DNA of 64,000 nt from Staphylococcus nepalensis (GCF_014635045.1 NZ_BMCF01000002.1:1-64000), one strand, 5' to 3'; counted from the first letter of the stretch, positions 17,812-28,826 are shown. The notes: generated from the sequence alone by a model not told the origin. Numbers and translations: made by a program.

Positions 17812-18092
17812 GCGACTATCTCCATATTATATGTTAAATACTTCACAATAATTATATCATTTAGTTTGTTGAAAAAATTACAATATTTTTGAATAATTTT
17901 AATCTGAAATTGAAAGCTTTAGGAATCTGTATTGAAAAATAACGCACATATGGTGTAATTTAACCCTGTTATATAACAGAGGCAAAGCAAATAATAAAAA
18001 GAGATACTGAATTTTGGGGATCCATCAATTCAGCATCTCTTTCTTGATTATGAAAGGCATTGATTTATATTGAAGCTAACAGCGTTAAATGA
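17812..18092. other. intergenic region upstream of the pfl remnant
   Basis: AT-rich former promoter region of pflB (divergent end of purU). It contains the purU terminator at 17992-18040; no ORF was seen. Confidence 0.5.
17992..18040 (-). terminator. terminator of purU
   Basis: On the minus strand GAGATGCTGAATT pairs with AATTCAGTATCTC (one mismatch), followed by TTTTTATTATTT. Confidence 0.8.
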
Positions 18093-18944
18093 TTAAGTGA
18101 AAACAACCGTCTTATGATTTGCTGTTACGATGACCTTGTGTAATACATGATATTCTACAGCTTGTGCTAATACGCTAGATTCAACATGACGGCCAATTTT
18201 TCTTAAATCTTGTACGTTATAGCGATGATTAATACGTATTACATCTTGGTCAATAATAGGGCCTTCATCTAAATCAGAAGTGACATAATGACTTGTTGCG
18301 CCTACAAGTTTAACACCGCGATGCCATGCTTGTTTATAAGGATTTGCGCCTATAAATGAAGGCAAGAAAGAATGGTGTATATTAATAATCTGATTTGGAT
18401 AATGATTGACAAAATGATCGGATAGAATCTGCATATATTTTGCTAATACAATAAGTTCTACATGATTTTCAGAACAAATTTTTAATATCTTATTTTCTAC
18501 AACCTCTTTGTCTTCAGTGTTTGGTACGTAATAAAAAGGTATATTTAATGTCTCTGCAAATTGTCTGTTATTTTCGTGATTACTAACCACACAAACAATT
18601 TCTGCTGGTAGCTCATTTCTATTGACCCTCAATAGTATTTCATTAAAGGCATGATCTTCCTTTGAAACGAAAAGGCCAATTTTTGTTTTATGTTGGTTAT
18701 CAAATAAATTATAATTTATTTGATGTTTATTTAAAGTGTTTTCTAAATCATCTTTTAATGATTCTATTTTTTCAAATTCTAATCTCAAATATAATTGACC
18801 TTCAGCATTCTGTGAATCATCATATTCTGTAAAGTGGTCTAAATGCAAAATATTAGATTGGTGTTGAGCAATTACATCTGTAATTAATGCAGTAATGCCC
18901 ACTTTATCTGAACAGGTTGCGAGTAGTATATATTTATCTGTCAT
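18093..18944 (-). CDS. purU: formyltetrahydrofolate deformylase
   Basis: A 283-residue protein. PurU hydrolyses 10-formyl-THF to formate and THF, and in some bacteria supplies formate to PurT or balances one-carbon pools. Residues 1-80 are an ACT regulatory domain (ILLATCSDKVGITALITDVI). Residues about 88-283 are the formyltransferase fold with IINIHHSFLPSFIGANPY (catalytic His and Asn region), GATSHYVTSDLDEGPIIDQD (catalytic Asp) and a typical C-terminus. RBS GAGGTG. It sits beside dead pflBA, the main anaerobic formate source, which is an intriguing pairing but only a neighbourhood observation. Confidence 0.95.
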   Translation of the reverse strand: MTDKYILLATCSDKVGITALITDVIAQHQSNILHLDHFTEYDDSQNAEGQLYLRLEFEKIESLKDDLENTLNKHQINYNLFDNQHKTKIGLFVSKEDHAFNEILLRVNRNELPAEIVCVVSNHENNRQFAETLNIPFYYVPNTEDKEVVENKILKICSENHVELIVLAKYMQILSDHFVNHYPNQIINIHHSFLPSFIGANPYKQAWHRGVKLVGATSHYVTSDLDEGPIIDQDVIRINHRYNVQDLRKIGRHVESSVLAQAVEYHVLHKVIVTANHKTVVFT

Positions 18945-19359
18945 CTTTAAGCACCTCGATTTTTTAAGTAACCCAGATTATAATGAAAATTCTGAATAAT
19001 GTAAATGAATTTTGTTAAAGAAAATTTTTAAGACGAAGTATATGCTAAAAAGAGAAAAATAAGATATAATTGTAAATAGTGTTTTTATATCAAAAGGGTA
19101 ATAAGTAAAAAATATAATCACATTTCCTACTTATTATGCGCTTACAACTAAAGTGATATAAGTGTTTAAATTTATTATAGGATATAAGATTGATTATTTT
19201 GATAATTGCGCAAATAACAAAAAACAATGAAAATATCATTTCACTCTTTTATTTTTTTGAGAATTGTATTAAGATGTAATTTGTGTTTCAAGAAGCGTGT
19301 ATTATTGCAATTTCTTGTGTCCGGATAAAATATTCTTTTATGAAAGGTAGATTAAAGTA
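18945..19359. other. AT-rich divergent intergenic region
   Basis: About 415 bases between purU (minus) and xdrA (plus). No supported ORF or RNA; promoters for both genes must lie here. Confidence 0.5.
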
Positions 19360-19824
19360 ATGGATAGACAAAGTTTTACAGATTTAATTCAAACAAAATT
19401 TAAAATGGTGCGTATTGAAGCGGGTTACACGCAAGATACAATGGCACAGACAATCGGTCTTTCAAAAAAGACATTAGTACAAATTGAAAAAGAGAGAGTA
19501 TTGCCAAACTGGACAACATGCGTGTCAATTTGTGCATTGTTTAGAGATTCAGATGTACTAAATAGTACTTTTGGATGCGATCCATTAGAAATGGTTCAAA
19601 CAATTTCCCGTAATCATTGTGCATACCCTAACCATTCTACAACGAGTGATATTTACTGGAGTACAGTTGATACTCGTAACGGATATATTTTACAAAGTAA
19701 TAAAGTAAGTGATATCTACCGCGTGCTAAACCAAGAAACTCAACCTATATTTGGAACTTCTAAATTAAGAGAAGCGGAGACATATTTCGGTAGAGTATCT
19801 AAAGAAGAATTAATGCACGTATAA
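19360..19824 (+). CDS. xdrA: XRE-family regulator XdrA (SA1665-like)
   Basis: A 154-residue protein. The N-terminal helix-turn-helix is at about residues 10-65 (KMVRIEAGYTQDTMAQTIGLSKKTLVQIEKERVLPNW). The rest is an uncharacterised domain of beta type. Size and neighbourhood match staphylococcal XdrA, which lies close to airSR and was shown in S. aureus to bind the mecA promoter region and to activate spa. Here airSR is 5 kb away, with the pfl remnant and purU between. Targets in this organism are unknown. Confidence 0.8.
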   Translation: MDRQSFTDLIQTKFKMVRIEAGYTQDTMAQTIGLSKKTLVQIEKERVLPNWTTCVSICALFRDSDVLNSTFGCDPLEMVQTISRNHCAYPNHSTTSDIYWSTVDTRNGYILQSNKVSDIYRVLNQETQPIFGTSKLREAETYFGRVSKEELMHV

Positions 19825-20029
19825 GTGAATCTATTTTGTGATAGGAGAATCATTATTTATATAATTATGTAACATGGTTTAATTGTATATGAATGGTTTA
19901 GTCACTAAAATTGATAAAAACTGGTACATCAATTGATTTTAGAATTATTTATTATATTTACAGTAGGGAACTAGAGATATTACCCACTTATTTTAAGTTT
20001 TTATAAACGATGTCTTCGTTTATAAAGGC

Positions 20030-20252
20030 TGATATAGTGCTTATACAAGCGTTTTAACGTTTATATCCTTTTTATAGTCATTCATAATGAGATGAAATAA
20101 AAAATTTTCAAAGTGGTGCTTTGTCCCACTCGGGAAATCAACAACTGTTCACTAAATTGCTTCGTACCAAGTTTAAAAAATATACAGCAACGCCAGAGCG
20201 ATAAATTGGGATCAATAAAATTTTTGATTTCTAAATCGCTCTTTTTTATTTT
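20030..20252 (+). ncRNA. candidate small RNA or xdrA 3' UTR
   Basis: An orphan terminator at 20193-20252 implies a plus-strand transcript ending there. The preceding 100 bases contain unpaired CCCACTCGGG and TTGTCCCAC stretches. The ORF on the opposite strand has no ribosome site. The 5' end is a guess; it could instead be a long xdrA 3' UTR. Confidence 0.25.
20193..20252 (+). terminator. orphan intrinsic terminator
   Basis: Stem AGAGCGAT...ATCGCTCT with a long inner pairing (about 20 imperfect base pairs) followed by TTTTTTATTTTT. Confidence 0.75.
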
Positions 20253-20446
20253 TAAATTTAATATAAACAAAATGGAACTATAACTTAGTGTTTTAATGAA
20301 ATAAATGGTTATGGACAATAAAATTTCATTTGAGAAATTAACGCATATGCTACACATATGTACTATTTATGTTATACAATATAAAAATGACTGATATATA
20401 ATTACCTTCAGTTTTTAAACTAATTGTATATGAAGGAGAATGAACT

Positions 20447-21577
20447 ATGCACGCTTTTTTAATAATTATATTTATGATGATTATTGGCGCATTGATAGGT
20501 GGAGTTACCAATATGATTGCGGTAAGGATGCTATTCCATCCATTTAAAACGTATTATATATTTAATAAACGTGTACCTTTTACGCCTGGGTTAATACCCA
20601 AGAGAAGGGGAGAAATAGCTGATAAAATAGGTCAAGTTATTGAAGAACATTTATTAACTGAAACATTAATTAAGTCAAAATTAAACGCACCGAAATCAAG
20701 AGAAGCTATCGAAGAATTATTTTTAAAACAAATACACAAATTAAAATATGATGGCGTAACAATCCAATCATTAGCTAAGCATTTTGATATTGATGCAGCT
20801 CAATTAACGAATAGCCAGATGGACACAGTTATATCTAATCAATTAAATCAATACTATAATGACCATAAGGAAACACCAATTAAACAAATAATTCCCGATG
20901 ATATCGAATTAAACATGGACCAAAAAATAGAACTTGTACCCGATTTACTATTTGAACGTGCACGCATTTACTTAAAATCTGAAAAAGGTGCTTCAGATAT
21001 ATCATCAATGCTAGATACTTTTTTTAATGAAAAGGGAAAAATTGTTGGATTATTACAAATGTTTATGACGAAAGAAAGCATCGCAGATCGTATACAACAC
21101 GAGTTGATTAGGCTCACAAATCATCCTAAAGCAAAAGCAATTGCAAAGCAGATTATTGACAATGAATATGAAACTTTTAAAACAAAAAAGTTAACTGAAA
21201 TAGTAAATGAAGAACAATTTAATTCATTTAAGTCAACAGTCGTTGACTTAGTGATTAGTTATGCAAACATAAATAATAAAGTGAACCAACCCCTTCATCA
21301 TTTAATGCCTGATTTTATTGTATTTTTAGAGAAAAAAGTTTCACAAACGCTTACAGACCTTATTATTGAAAAAGGTTCTAAATATATTTCTCCAATTATG
21401 AAAAAAATTAATCTTAGACAAATGGTAGAAGAACAAATCAATTCATTTGATCTAGCTTACATCGAAAGGTTAATTATTGATATCGCTAACAAAGAATTAA
21501 AATTAATTATGCTATTAGGATTTTTATTAGGTGGTATTATCGGTTTACTTCAAGGGGTAATTGCAATTTTTGTATAA
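20447..21577 (+). CDS. yheB: DUF445 family membrane protein (YheB-like)
   Basis: A 376-residue protein with one hydrophobic segment at each end (residues 1-25 and 350-376) and a long, mostly helical middle. GGVTNMIAVRMLFHPFK and PFTPGLIPKRRGEIADKIG near the N-terminus are the DUF445 signature. The order yheB-yheA is the same in Bacillus. Its function is not established. RBS AAGGAG. Confidence 0.9.
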   Translation: MHAFLIIIFMMIIGALIGGVTNMIAVRMLFHPFKTYYIFNKRVPFTPGLIPKRRGEIADKIGQVIEEHLLTETLIKSKLNAPKSREAIEELFLKQIHKLKYDGVTIQSLAKHFDIDAAQLTNSQMDTVISNQLNQYYNDHKETPIKQIIPDDIELNMDQKIELVPDLLFERARIYLKSEKGASDISSMLDTFFNEKGKIVGLLQMFMTKESIADRIQHELIRLTNHPKAKAIAKQIIDNEYETFKTKKLTEIVNEEQFNSFKSTVVDLVISYANINNKVNQPLHHLMPDFIVFLEKKVSQTLTDLIIEKGSKYISPIMKKINLRQMVEEQINSFDLAYIERLIIDIANKELKLIMLLGFLLGGIIGLLQGVIAIFV

Positions 21578-21646
21578 CATATTAAATTATGTTATTGTAA
21601 TATCGATGTGGTTATAACACATATACAAATAAAGGAGTGAAGCACA

Positions 21647-21991
21647 GTGGCAGTAAATTTATACGATCATGCAAACCAATTAGAGCAAGCATTAAGAGAA
21701 AGTGATGAATACCAAGCTATCCAAAATGCTTACGCAAAAGTTAAAGAAAATCAAGAATCAAAGGATTTATTTGATGAGTTCCGTGAAACACAATTAAATT
21801 TCCAACAAAAACAAATGCAAGGTGAAGAAATCGGTGAAGAAGAGCTGCAAAAAGCACAAGAACAGGCTCAAAAAATCGAAAACGATTCTAATATTTCAGA
21901 ATTAATGGCCGCTGAGCAAAATATGAGCCAAGTATTCCAAGAAATCAACCAAATTATTGTTAAACCTTTAGATGAAATCTACGCTGATTAA
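21647..21991 (+). CDS. yheA: YlbF/YmcA-family protein (YheA, UPF0342)
   Basis: A 114-residue helical protein ([37 protein letters not shown]) of the Com_YlbF family. It starts with GTG after AAGGAGTGAAG. YheA is a paralogue of the RicF/RicA RNase Y specificity factors, but its own role is unknown. Probably in one transcript with yheB. Confidence 0.9.
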   Translation: MAVNLYDHANQLEQALRESDEYQAIQNAYAKVKENQESKDLFDEFRETQLNFQQKQMQGEEIGEEELQKAQEQAQKIENDSNISELMAAEQNMSQVFQEINQIIVKPLDEIYAD

Positions 21992-22017
21992 TATTTTTTA
22001 ATCAGAAAATTAATTTG

Positions 22018-22185
22018 GGCGTGGGACAGAAATCCTCATATTTTATAGATTTTGTTGTTCTGCTTCTGGCATTAACGATAGATAAGCATTGAAACAAGCT
22101 TGATTAAGTGTGATTTCAATTCAACTAACTTTTGCCAATAATATATTCAAGGCTGAGGCATATATTTGTGCCTCAGCCTCTTTCG
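22018..22185 (+). repeat. dispersed staphylococcal intergenic repeat (GTGGGACAGAAAT type)
   Basis: Begins GGCGTGGGACAGAAATC, contains ATTGAAACAAGCTTG and TCAACTAACTTTTGCCAAT, and ends in a GCTGAGGCA palindrome. The layout and words match the repeat found many times in S. aureus intergenic regions. It carries the terminator at 22150. Confidence 0.7.
22150..22185 (+). terminator. terminator after yheBA
   Basis: Stem AGGCTGAGGCA/TGCCTCAGCCT followed by CTTTCGTTTT. Confidence 0.75.
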
Positions 22186-22341
22186 TTTTATCGACTGTGC
22201 AATAGACTCTGTGGTAAAATATAAAGATACAAGATATTGGCATGCATAGATTTTTAATCATGAGTTTGTTATCTCAAAATTAATACATAGTCTTACATGC
22301 ATTTTATAATAAAACCTTTAAATAAAGGAGAACTTTAATTT

Positions 22342-23526
22342 ATGGTTAAATTTATTCATTGTGCAGATTTACATTTAGATAGTCCATTTAAATCAAGAAG
22401 CTATTTAAGTCAATCAATATTTGAAGATATGCAAAAAAGTGCTTACGAAAGTTTTAAAAAAATAGTGGATTTAGCATTAAACGAAGAAGTAGATTTTATA
22501 GTTATTGCTGGTGATTTGTTTGATCACCATAACAGAACGCTACGTGCAGAAGTATTCCTGAAAGAACAATTTAACCGGTTAGCTAAAGAGCAAATCTTTG
22601 TTTATGTATGTCATGGTAATCATGATCCACTTTCCTCATCCATAGGTACTGAATGGCCGGAGAATGTTTCGATATTTTCCGAAAATGTGGAAACTTATCA
22701 AACGATTACTAAAAATGGCGAAGAAATTTATTTACATGGGTTTAGCTATCAAAATGAAGCTAGTTATGAAAATAAATTAGATGCTTACCCTTCAAGTCAA
22801 GGTCAAAAAGGTATTCATATTGGAATATTACATGGCACATATAGTAAAACGAATACAAATAATCGTTATACTGAATTTAGATTAGAAGATTTAAACAATA
22901 AACTCTATCACTATTGGGCACTCGGCCATATACATGAACGCCAGCAATTAAGTGATATGCCTCCAATCCATTATCCTGGTAATATACAAGGCCGTCATTT
23001 TAAAGAAACTGGAGAAAAAGGTTGTCTTTTAGTGGAGGGAGACGGTTTAAATCTCAATGCTCAATTTGTATCAACACAATTTATTCGTTTTGAAAAAGCT
23101 GAAATAGATACTGATATGACTACGAAGCAAGGTTTGTTTGATGCCATACAAGATTTTAAATCACAAGTTAGAACAAAAGGCAAAGCGATTTATCAATTAG
23201 TGGTAAATGTGAATTCAGATGAAATTATTTCAGATCAAGACAAATTACAAGTACAAGAAATGATTAGTGATTACGAAGAAAACGAACACCATTTTGTATT
23301 TATAGAAGATTTAAAGATAAAAAATAAAGATGATAATAAAACAACGCTTGTAAAGGAATTTTCACCTGATTTAATTGATGACCATGCTGTTTATGAAGCG
23401 GCTATGAATGATTTGTATCTCAATCCAAAAGCTTCAAAATACCTAGAAAATTATGATAACTTTGATCGCCGTGAATTAATAGCGCGCGCTGAACTGTTAT
23501 TAAAGTCAGATATGAGGGGTGAATAA
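22342..23526 (+). CDS. yhaO: SbcD-like metallophosphoesterase YhaO
   Basis: A 394-residue calcineurin-like phosphoesterase. Metal-binding motifs in order: HCADLHLDSPF, GDLFDHHNRT, CHGNHDP, LHGTYS and LGHIHERQ. The domain layout resembles the Mre11/SbcD nuclease, and it pairs with an SbcC/Rad50-like gene downstream as in the Bacillus yhaO-yhaN-yhaM operon. A DNA end-processing role is inferred. RBS AAAGGAG. Confidence 0.92.
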   Translation: MVKFIHCADLHLDSPFKSRSYLSQSIFEDMQKSAYESFKKIVDLALNEEVDFIVIAGDLFDHHNRTLRAEVFLKEQFNRLAKEQIFVYVCHGNHDPLSSSIGTEWPENVSIFSENVETYQTITKNGEEIYLHGFSYQNEASYENKLDAYPSSQGQKGIHIGILHGTYSKTNTNNRYTEFRLEDLNNKLYHYWALGHIHERQQLSDMPPIHYPGNIQGRHFKETGEKGCLLVEGDGLNLNAQFVSTQFIRFEKAEIDTDMTTKQGLFDAIQDFKSQVRTKGKAIYQLVVNVNSDEIISDQDKLQVQEMISDYEENEHHFVFIEDLKIKNKDDNKTTLVKEFSPDLIDDHAVYEAAMNDLYLNPKASKYLENYDNFDRRELIARAELLLKSDMRGE

Positions 23527-23527
23527 T

Positions 23528-26461
23528 GTGAAGATTAAATCATTAGAGATTTATGGTTATGGTAGATTTATTCAAAGAACCATTGAATTTGATGAGTATT
23601 TTACTGAAATTTATGGAGAAAATGAATCAGGTAAATCTACTATTCAAGCATTTATACATTCCATCCTGTTTGGTTTTCCAACAAAAAAAGAAAATGAACC
23701 GAGATTAGAGCCGCGCTTAGGTAATCAATATGGTGGCAAGCTTACGTTAATTCAAGAGGATGGTTCATTAGTTGAGGTTGAACGTGTAAAAGGTACAGCG
23801 ACTGGGGATGTAAAAGTTTATCTGCCAAATGGCGCTATCAAAGATGAACACTGGTTGAAAAAAGCATTGAATTTTATTTCTAAACGTACATACCAAGGTA
23901 TATTTTCATTTGATGTATTAGGCCTTCAAGATATCCATAAAAATATGGATGAAAAACAATTACAAAATTACTTATTACAAGCTGGTGCTTTAGGGTCTAC
24001 AGAATTTACCAGTATGCGTGAAATTTTGAGCGATAAAAAAGAATTGTTGTATAAGAAAAATGGTCGTAATCCGATTATTAATCAACAATTAGAAGAATTG
24101 AAATCTTTGGAGCGTCAAATTCGTGAAGAAGAAGAAAAATTATCAACATATAAACGTCTCGTAGATGATAAAGATAAAGCTGATAGACGCTTAGAAAATA
24201 TAAAACAAAATTTAAACCAACTATCAAAGATGCATGACCGCAAACAAAAGGAATTAGCCTTACACGAGCAAACACAAGAGTGGAAGGCACTAGAGAAACA
24301 GTTGAATATTGAACCAATTGTGTTTCCTGAACAAGGTATTGATCGATATGAATCTGCTAAAATTCAAACACAAAATTTAAAAAGAGATATCGGTTTAAGA
24401 GAAGAAAGGTTAACACATTTAAAAGACGAAAATGAAAAAATTAATGTGCCTAAACAAAATGATTTGGATGCCTTTAATCATATATATCAGCAAGAAAATG
24501 AAATTAAGCAAAAAGAATATGAATTGAAATCTATTAAAAAAGAAATTCAAGATAAAGAACGCGAACAAACAGGTTTGAAATCTAATATTGGTTGGCAAGA
24601 GGTGCATCATGAAGTAGATAGTTCAGAAGCGATGAAAAGTCATGTTAGTAACCAAATTAAGCATAAACAAGAACAAACAGCATTCATTCAACAATTAGAG
24701 CGTAATATTGAAGAAAATAAAATCGATAAAGAAACAAACCAAGCAGAGATGGATGCTTTAGAAACAGATATAGTTTCTGATGAAAATTATGAAAAGAAAA
24801 AGCAATATAATAACCGTGTTTTCGAATTACAGGAGAAAAATAATCTTTATCAAAAAATGAAAGAAGCATTTGATAAAGAACAACAAAAAAATGAACAGAA
24901 ACAAAATATGTTCCGTTTGGCATTAATTATGTTGACAGTTATTGGTATTGGATTAACCATATTTTCATTTATTTCAGCTAATCTCATTTTTGGTATTGTG
25001 TTTGCAGTATTATCCGTTGTGTTTATTATTGGTATATTCCTGGTTAAATCTAAAGAAATAGGGCACAGTGAAACGTTCTCAAATGAAATCGAAGATTTAC
25101 AACATCAAATTAATGATTTAGAAGCAAAGTATGATTTGGATTTTGACCTAGATGATCAACATAGAATACGTGAACAATTTCATAGTTCAATTAAAACGAA
25201 AGAGGCTTTAGCCAAAAAATCGGACTATTTAACTGCTACTTTAGAACAAGCACAAAAACAATATTCAAACGCACAAAATGCAATCAATCGGGTTAAATCT
25301 GATTTATACCTCTCGGATAAAATCTCAGATGAACTTATCATTGATAGTATTGCAACGATGAATAAAATAAAAGATTACGCCAATCATATTGCGGAACTTA
25401 TTGAACAAAAATACCAATTACAACAAGATTTAGATGCATTTTATGCGCATGCAAAAGAAGTGACTCAAAATCAATTTACTTATTTTAATGAATTATCTTT
25501 ATTCCATGATATAAATCAATGGTTGAAAGAAGAAACTAATAATTTAGAGAAATGGAATAGAAATAAAGAGCAAATTGATTTACTAGAGAGCGAATTAACT
25601 CAGCTGAATCATCGCTTAAATGAAAATAATAAGGTTATCACACAATTATTTGATTTTGTAAATGCATATGATGAAGAATCTTATTATAATCATCATGCTC
25701 AATATCAAGCATATCATCAACGATTAAATCGTTTTAATGATTTGACGAAATATCTAGAAAACCAAAATTACAATTACGATGTAAGTTCTAGATTGAGCCA
25801 AAAAACATTTGCTCAATTATCTGATGAAGACGAAGTATTAGAAACTCAAGTCAATGATTATAATGACCAATATTTAGAAATGCAAGCGGAAGTTAGTGAT
25901 TTAAATGCTAAAATTACGGAGATGGAAACAGATAAAACATTAGCGGATTTACGTCATAAGTTCTATATTCTTAAAAATAAAGTGAATGATGAAGCGAAAG
26001 ATTGGGCAAGTCTTAGCTACTTACAATCTTTAGTGAATGGTCACATTAAACAAATTAAAGATAAACGTTTACCACAAGTAATAAATGAAGCGACAGAGAT
26101 CTTTGCACATTTAACAAATAGAAATTATGTACAAGTCACATATGCGAATGAAAATTTAATGGTAAAACAGGTAAACGGTCAAATGTATGAACCAATCGAA
26201 TTAAGTCAATCTACTAAAGAAATACTATATATCGCATTGCGTTTAAGTTTAATTAAAACCTTAAAACCTTATTATCCATTCCCAATAATTATAGATGATG
26301 CCTTTGTACATTTTGATAAATCTAGAAAAGAAACAATGATGAACTATTTAAGACAAATGCCAAAAAGTTATCAAATTTTATTCTTTACATGTGTGAAAGA
26401 TACAAGTGTGCCTTCAAAACAAATTATTACATTGAATAAACTCGAGGAAGGCGGTAAATAA
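23528..26461 (+). CDS. yhaN: SbcC/Rad50-like ATPase YhaN
   Basis: A 977-residue protein starting at the GTG at 23528 (GAGGGG eight bases upstream); the in-frame GTG at 23519 is too close to the ribosome site. The N-terminal Walker A is GENESGKST (about 35-43). There are long coiled-coil arms (about 170-450 and 520-850) interrupted near residue 470-505 by two hydrophobic segments ([33 protein letters not shown]). The C-terminal ABC-like part carries [19 protein letters not shown] and the Walker [13 protein letters not shown]. The membrane pair inside the coiled coil is a feature of YhaN rather than SbcC. Overlaps yhaM by one base. Confidence 0.92.
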   Translation: MKIKSLEIYGYGRFIQRTIEFDEYFTEIYGENESGKSTIQAFIHSILFGFPTKKENEPRLEPRLGNQYGGKLTLIQEDGSLVEVERVKGTATGDVKVYLPNGAIKDEHWLKKALNFISKRTYQGIFSFDVLGLQDIHKNMDEKQLQNYLLQAGALGSTEFTSMREILSDKKELLYKKNGRNPIINQQLEELKSLERQIREEEEKLSTYKRLVDDKDKADRRLENIKQNLNQLSKMHDRKQKELALHEQTQEWKALEKQLNIEPIVFPEQGIDRYESAKIQTQNLKRDIGLREERLTHLKDENEKINVPKQNDLDAFNHIYQQENEIKQKEYELKSIKKEIQDKEREQTGLKSNIGWQEVHHEVDSSEAMKSHVSNQIKHKQEQTAFIQQLERNIEENKIDKETNQAEMDALETDIVSDENYEKKKQYNNRVFELQEKNNLYQKMKEAFDKEQQKNEQKQNMFRLALIMLTVIGIGLTIFSFISANLIFGIVFAVLSVVFIIGIFLVKSKEIGHSETFSNEIEDLQHQINDLEAKYDLDFDLDDQHRIREQFHSSIKTKEALAKKSDYLTATLEQAQKQYSNAQNAINRVKSDLYLSDKISDELIIDSIATMNKIKDYANHIAELIEQKYQLQQDLDAFYAHAKEVTQNQFTYFNELSLFHDINQWLKEETNNLEKWNRNKEQIDLLESELTQLNHRLNENNKVITQLFDFVNAYDEESYYNHHAQYQAYHQRLNRFNDLTKYLENQNYNYDVSSRLSQKTFAQLSDEDEVLETQVNDYNDQYLEMQAEVSDLNAKITEMETDKTLADLRHKFYILKNKVNDEAKDWASLSYLQSLVNGHIKQIKDKRLPQVINEATEIFAHLTNRNYVQVTYANENLMVKQVNGQMYEPIELSQSTKEILYIALRLSLIKTLKPYYPFPIIIDDAFVHFDKSRKETMMNYLRQMPKSYQILFFTCVKDTSVPSKQIITLNKLEEGGK

Positions 26462-27402
26462 TGAGAAATGTAGAAAAATTAAACCCTGGAGATTCAGTTG
26501 ATCACTATTTCTTGATTCATAAGGCGACACAAGGCGTGACAGCCCAAGGAAAAGATTATATGACCATATATTTACAAGATAAAAGTGGGGATATTGAAGC
26601 AAAATTATGGACAGCAACTAAAGAAGATATGCGTGTTTTAGAACCAGAAAAAATTGTGCATGTTATTGGTGATGTCATAAATTATCGTGGACGCAAACAA
26701 ATGAAAATAAATAAAATTAAGTTAGCTTCAGAAGAAGAGGACTTAAAAATACACGATTTTGTTGATGGTGCGCCATTAACGCCAGATGAGATTAAAGAAG
26801 AAATATCGCATTATATGTTAGAAATTGAAAATGCTAATTTACAACGTATAACGCGTCATTTGTTACGTAAATACCAAAGTGAATTCTTCACATTTCCAGC
26901 AGCAAGTTCACATCACCATAACTTTTCAAGTGGTTTAAGCTACCATGTATTAACTATGTTGCGTGTTGCAAAATCTATTTGTGACATATATCCTCTTCTA
27001 AATCGTAGCTTATTATATAGCTCAATTATTTTACATGATTTGGGTAAAGTTAAAGAATTGAGTGGGCCAGTAGCGACAACATATACAGTAGAAGGTAATT
27101 TACTTGGTCATATATCAATTGCTAGTGATGAAGTAGCAGACGCAGCTAGAGAGTTAGATATAAACGGCGAGGAAGTATTGTTACTGCGACATATGATATT
27201 AGCTCATCATGGTAAAATGGAATTTGGATCACCGAAGCTACCTCATATGAAAGAAGCTGAAATATTATTCTTTATTGATAACATTGATGCTAAAATGAAT
27301 ATGTTTGAAAAAGCTTATAAGAAAACACCTAAAGGGCAATTCACTGAGCGTATCTTTGGGCTAGAAGGTAGACAATTTTACAATCCAACTTCTTTGGATT
27401 AG
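26461..27402 (+). CDS. yhaM: 3'-5' exoribonuclease YhaM (CbfA type)
   Basis: A 313-residue protein. The N-terminal OB fold (about 15-95, [19 protein letters not shown]) binds nucleic acid; the HD domain (about 150-300) carries [12 protein letters not shown] and [10 protein letters not shown], with catalytic H and D metal ligands, and [17 protein letters not shown]. The family is a manganese-dependent 3' exonuclease. The start overlaps the yhaN stop (TAATG). A terminator follows at 27469. Confidence 0.95.
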   Translation: MRNVEKLNPGDSVDHYFLIHKATQGVTAQGKDYMTIYLQDKSGDIEAKLWTATKEDMRVLEPEKIVHVIGDVINYRGRKQMKINKIKLASEEEDLKIHDFVDGAPLTPDEIKEEISHYMLEIENANLQRITRHLLRKYQSEFFTFPAASSHHHNFSSGLSYHVLTMLRVAKSICDIYPLLNRSLLYSSIILHDLGKVKELSGPVATTYTVEGNLLGHISIASDEVADAARELDINGEEVLLLRHMILAHHGKMEFGSPKLPHMKEAEILFFIDNIDAKMNMFEKAYKKTPKGQFTERIFGLEGRQFYNPTSLD

Positions 27403-27468
27403 AACACAAGAAACTTAATACAGTATATAAGTGTTTGTGAAATAAGTGTCTCAGATATTTTATAAAAC

Positions 27469-27507
27469 GTATGGTTTTATGTAAACAAAGTAAAACCATA
27501 CATTTTT
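27469..27507 (+). terminator. terminator of the yhaONM operon
   Basis: Stem GTATGGTTTTA/TAAAACCATAC followed by ATTTTTC. Confidence 0.8.
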
Positions 27508-27748
27508 CTATTAGAAAATAGCGATTGGGTAGAATCATATAAAATGGCTTCTAGTGTCAATTTGAATGACAAACTAACACCAGATATAAGCATTACTATC
27601 TCAATAAGTTGTGAAGTCATTTCTTAAAGAAATTGAACTTATGGCTTCAATATACAAATGTTTAAGAAGTTAGTATGAGAGGATCTATAAGACTAGACCA
27701 TATACTTCTAGACAAGCATGCACGTTTAAAATTAAGAAGTTTAAATAT

Positions 27749-27788
27749 AAAAATGCACTTTCATTTTTGAAATGAAAGTGCATTTTTA
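27749..27788 (-). terminator. bidirectional terminator (prsA end)
   Basis: Stem of about 18 bases (AAAATGCACTTTCATTTT with its complement) and a two-base loop, with T runs on both strands. It ends prsA on the minus strand. Between 27508 and 27748 I see only AT-rich sequence. Confidence 0.8.
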
Positions 27789-27833
27789 TGTTGAGCGTAG
27801 ACACTGATAGCATCAACGCCTTGTTTGTATATT

Positions 27834-28826
27834 TTATTGTCCAACGGACATGCCAGCGCCACCTTGTTGCATAGCTTGTTGTTGCTGCTGTTGTTGTTGC
27901 TGTTGCTTAATTTTTTCTGGATCTAGAATTGAATCTTCAATTGCTTTTTTAATATCTCTATCTTTATAGTCTACTTTATATTCATCTAATAATTCTTTAT
28001 AAGCATCTGTTAAAAGTTTAGGGTCTTTTTGTACTTTTTGTTGAATTAATTGTGATTTGAGTTTACCTTTTTCTTCATCAAAATCGTCTTCTTTATCTGC
28101 TTTGATAACATGATAACCGTAATCTGTTTTCACTACTTTAGAAACGTCGCCTTCTTTAAGTTTAAAGAGCGCTTTTTCAAATTTTTCTTCCATTTGTCCT
28201 TTGATTACATATCCTAAACTACCATCTTTTTTAGCAGAAGATTTGTCCATAGATTCTTTTTTAGCGATTTCTCCAAATTTATCAGGATTTTCGGATACTT
28301 GTTTTTGAAGTTTTTCAGCTTTTGCTTTAGCATCTTTGTCTGATAACCCTTCTTTATCGTCTTTATTTTCTTTGACTTTAATTAAAATATGAGATCCTTT
28401 TTTAGTATCTTCTTTGATCTCTTTATCAGAAATATTCACTTTATCATTTAATAAAGCTTTTTGGTAAGCTTGTAATTTTTTTTGTTCTTTATAGTCACTT
28501 AGAGACATTTTTTGTTGTTTTAACATACTTTCAAATTGGTCTTTGCCACCATATTGTTTTTGTTCTTTTTCAACTTCTTTATCAATGTCTTTTGTATCGA
28601 CTTTATCTTTATACTTATCTGCTAACAATTTATTAAGTAATATAGAAAAAGATGAATTAGCTATTTGTTCGTCACCCATCTTATTCATGACATCTTCAAC
28701 TTTCACGTCACCAGCCTTTGATGAGATGATTGTATCTTCTTTTGAATCTGTAGCACTATTACCACAAGCACCTAATAATAACGCACTAGCTGTAACAGGA
28801 ATTATAACTTTTTTGAATGTTTTCAT
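27834..28826 (-). CDS. prsA: foldase lipoprotein PrsA (parvulin PPIase)
   Basis: A 330-residue secretion chaperone anchored on the outer face of the membrane. The start is the ATG at 28826 (AAGGAG upstream), not the longer ORF. Residues 1-20 are a lipoprotein signal with lipobox LLLGAC, lipidated Cys at about 21. The parvulin domain is at about 140-230 ([49 protein letters not shown]). The C-terminus is unusual: about ten consecutive Gln and a [10 protein letters not shown] tail. PrsA is known to help fold exported enzymes and PBP2a in staphylococci. Confidence 0.95.
   Translation of the reverse strand: MKTFKKVIIPVTASALLLGACGNSATDSKEDTIISSKAGDVKVEDVMNKMGDEQIANSSFSILLNKLLADKYKDKVDTKDIDKEVEKEQKQYGGKDQFESMLKQQKMSLSDYKEQKKLQAYQKALLNDKVNISDKEIKEDTKKGSHILIKVKENKDDKEGLSDKDAKAKAEKLQKQVSENPDKFGEIAKKESMDKSSAKKDGSLGYVIKGQMEEKFEKALFKLKEGDVSKVVKTDYGYHVIKADKEDDFDEEKGKLKSQLIQQKVQKDPKLLTDAYKELLDEYKVDYKDRDIKKAIEDSILDPEKIKQQQQQQQQQQAMQQGGAGMSVGQ

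Larger units (their letters stand above)
19825..20446. other. long intergenic region with hairpins
   Basis: 622 bases without a credible gene. It contains an inverted repeat at about 20000-20026 (TTTATAAACGA/TCGTTTATAAA), repeated TATAAACG-like motifs to 20065, and a long terminator hairpin at 20193-20252 that closes no known gene. Confidence 0.6.

Noticed and set aside
20082-20357. 91-codon minus-strand ORF upstream of yheB
   Set aside because: No ribosome site, and it runs through the terminator hairpin.
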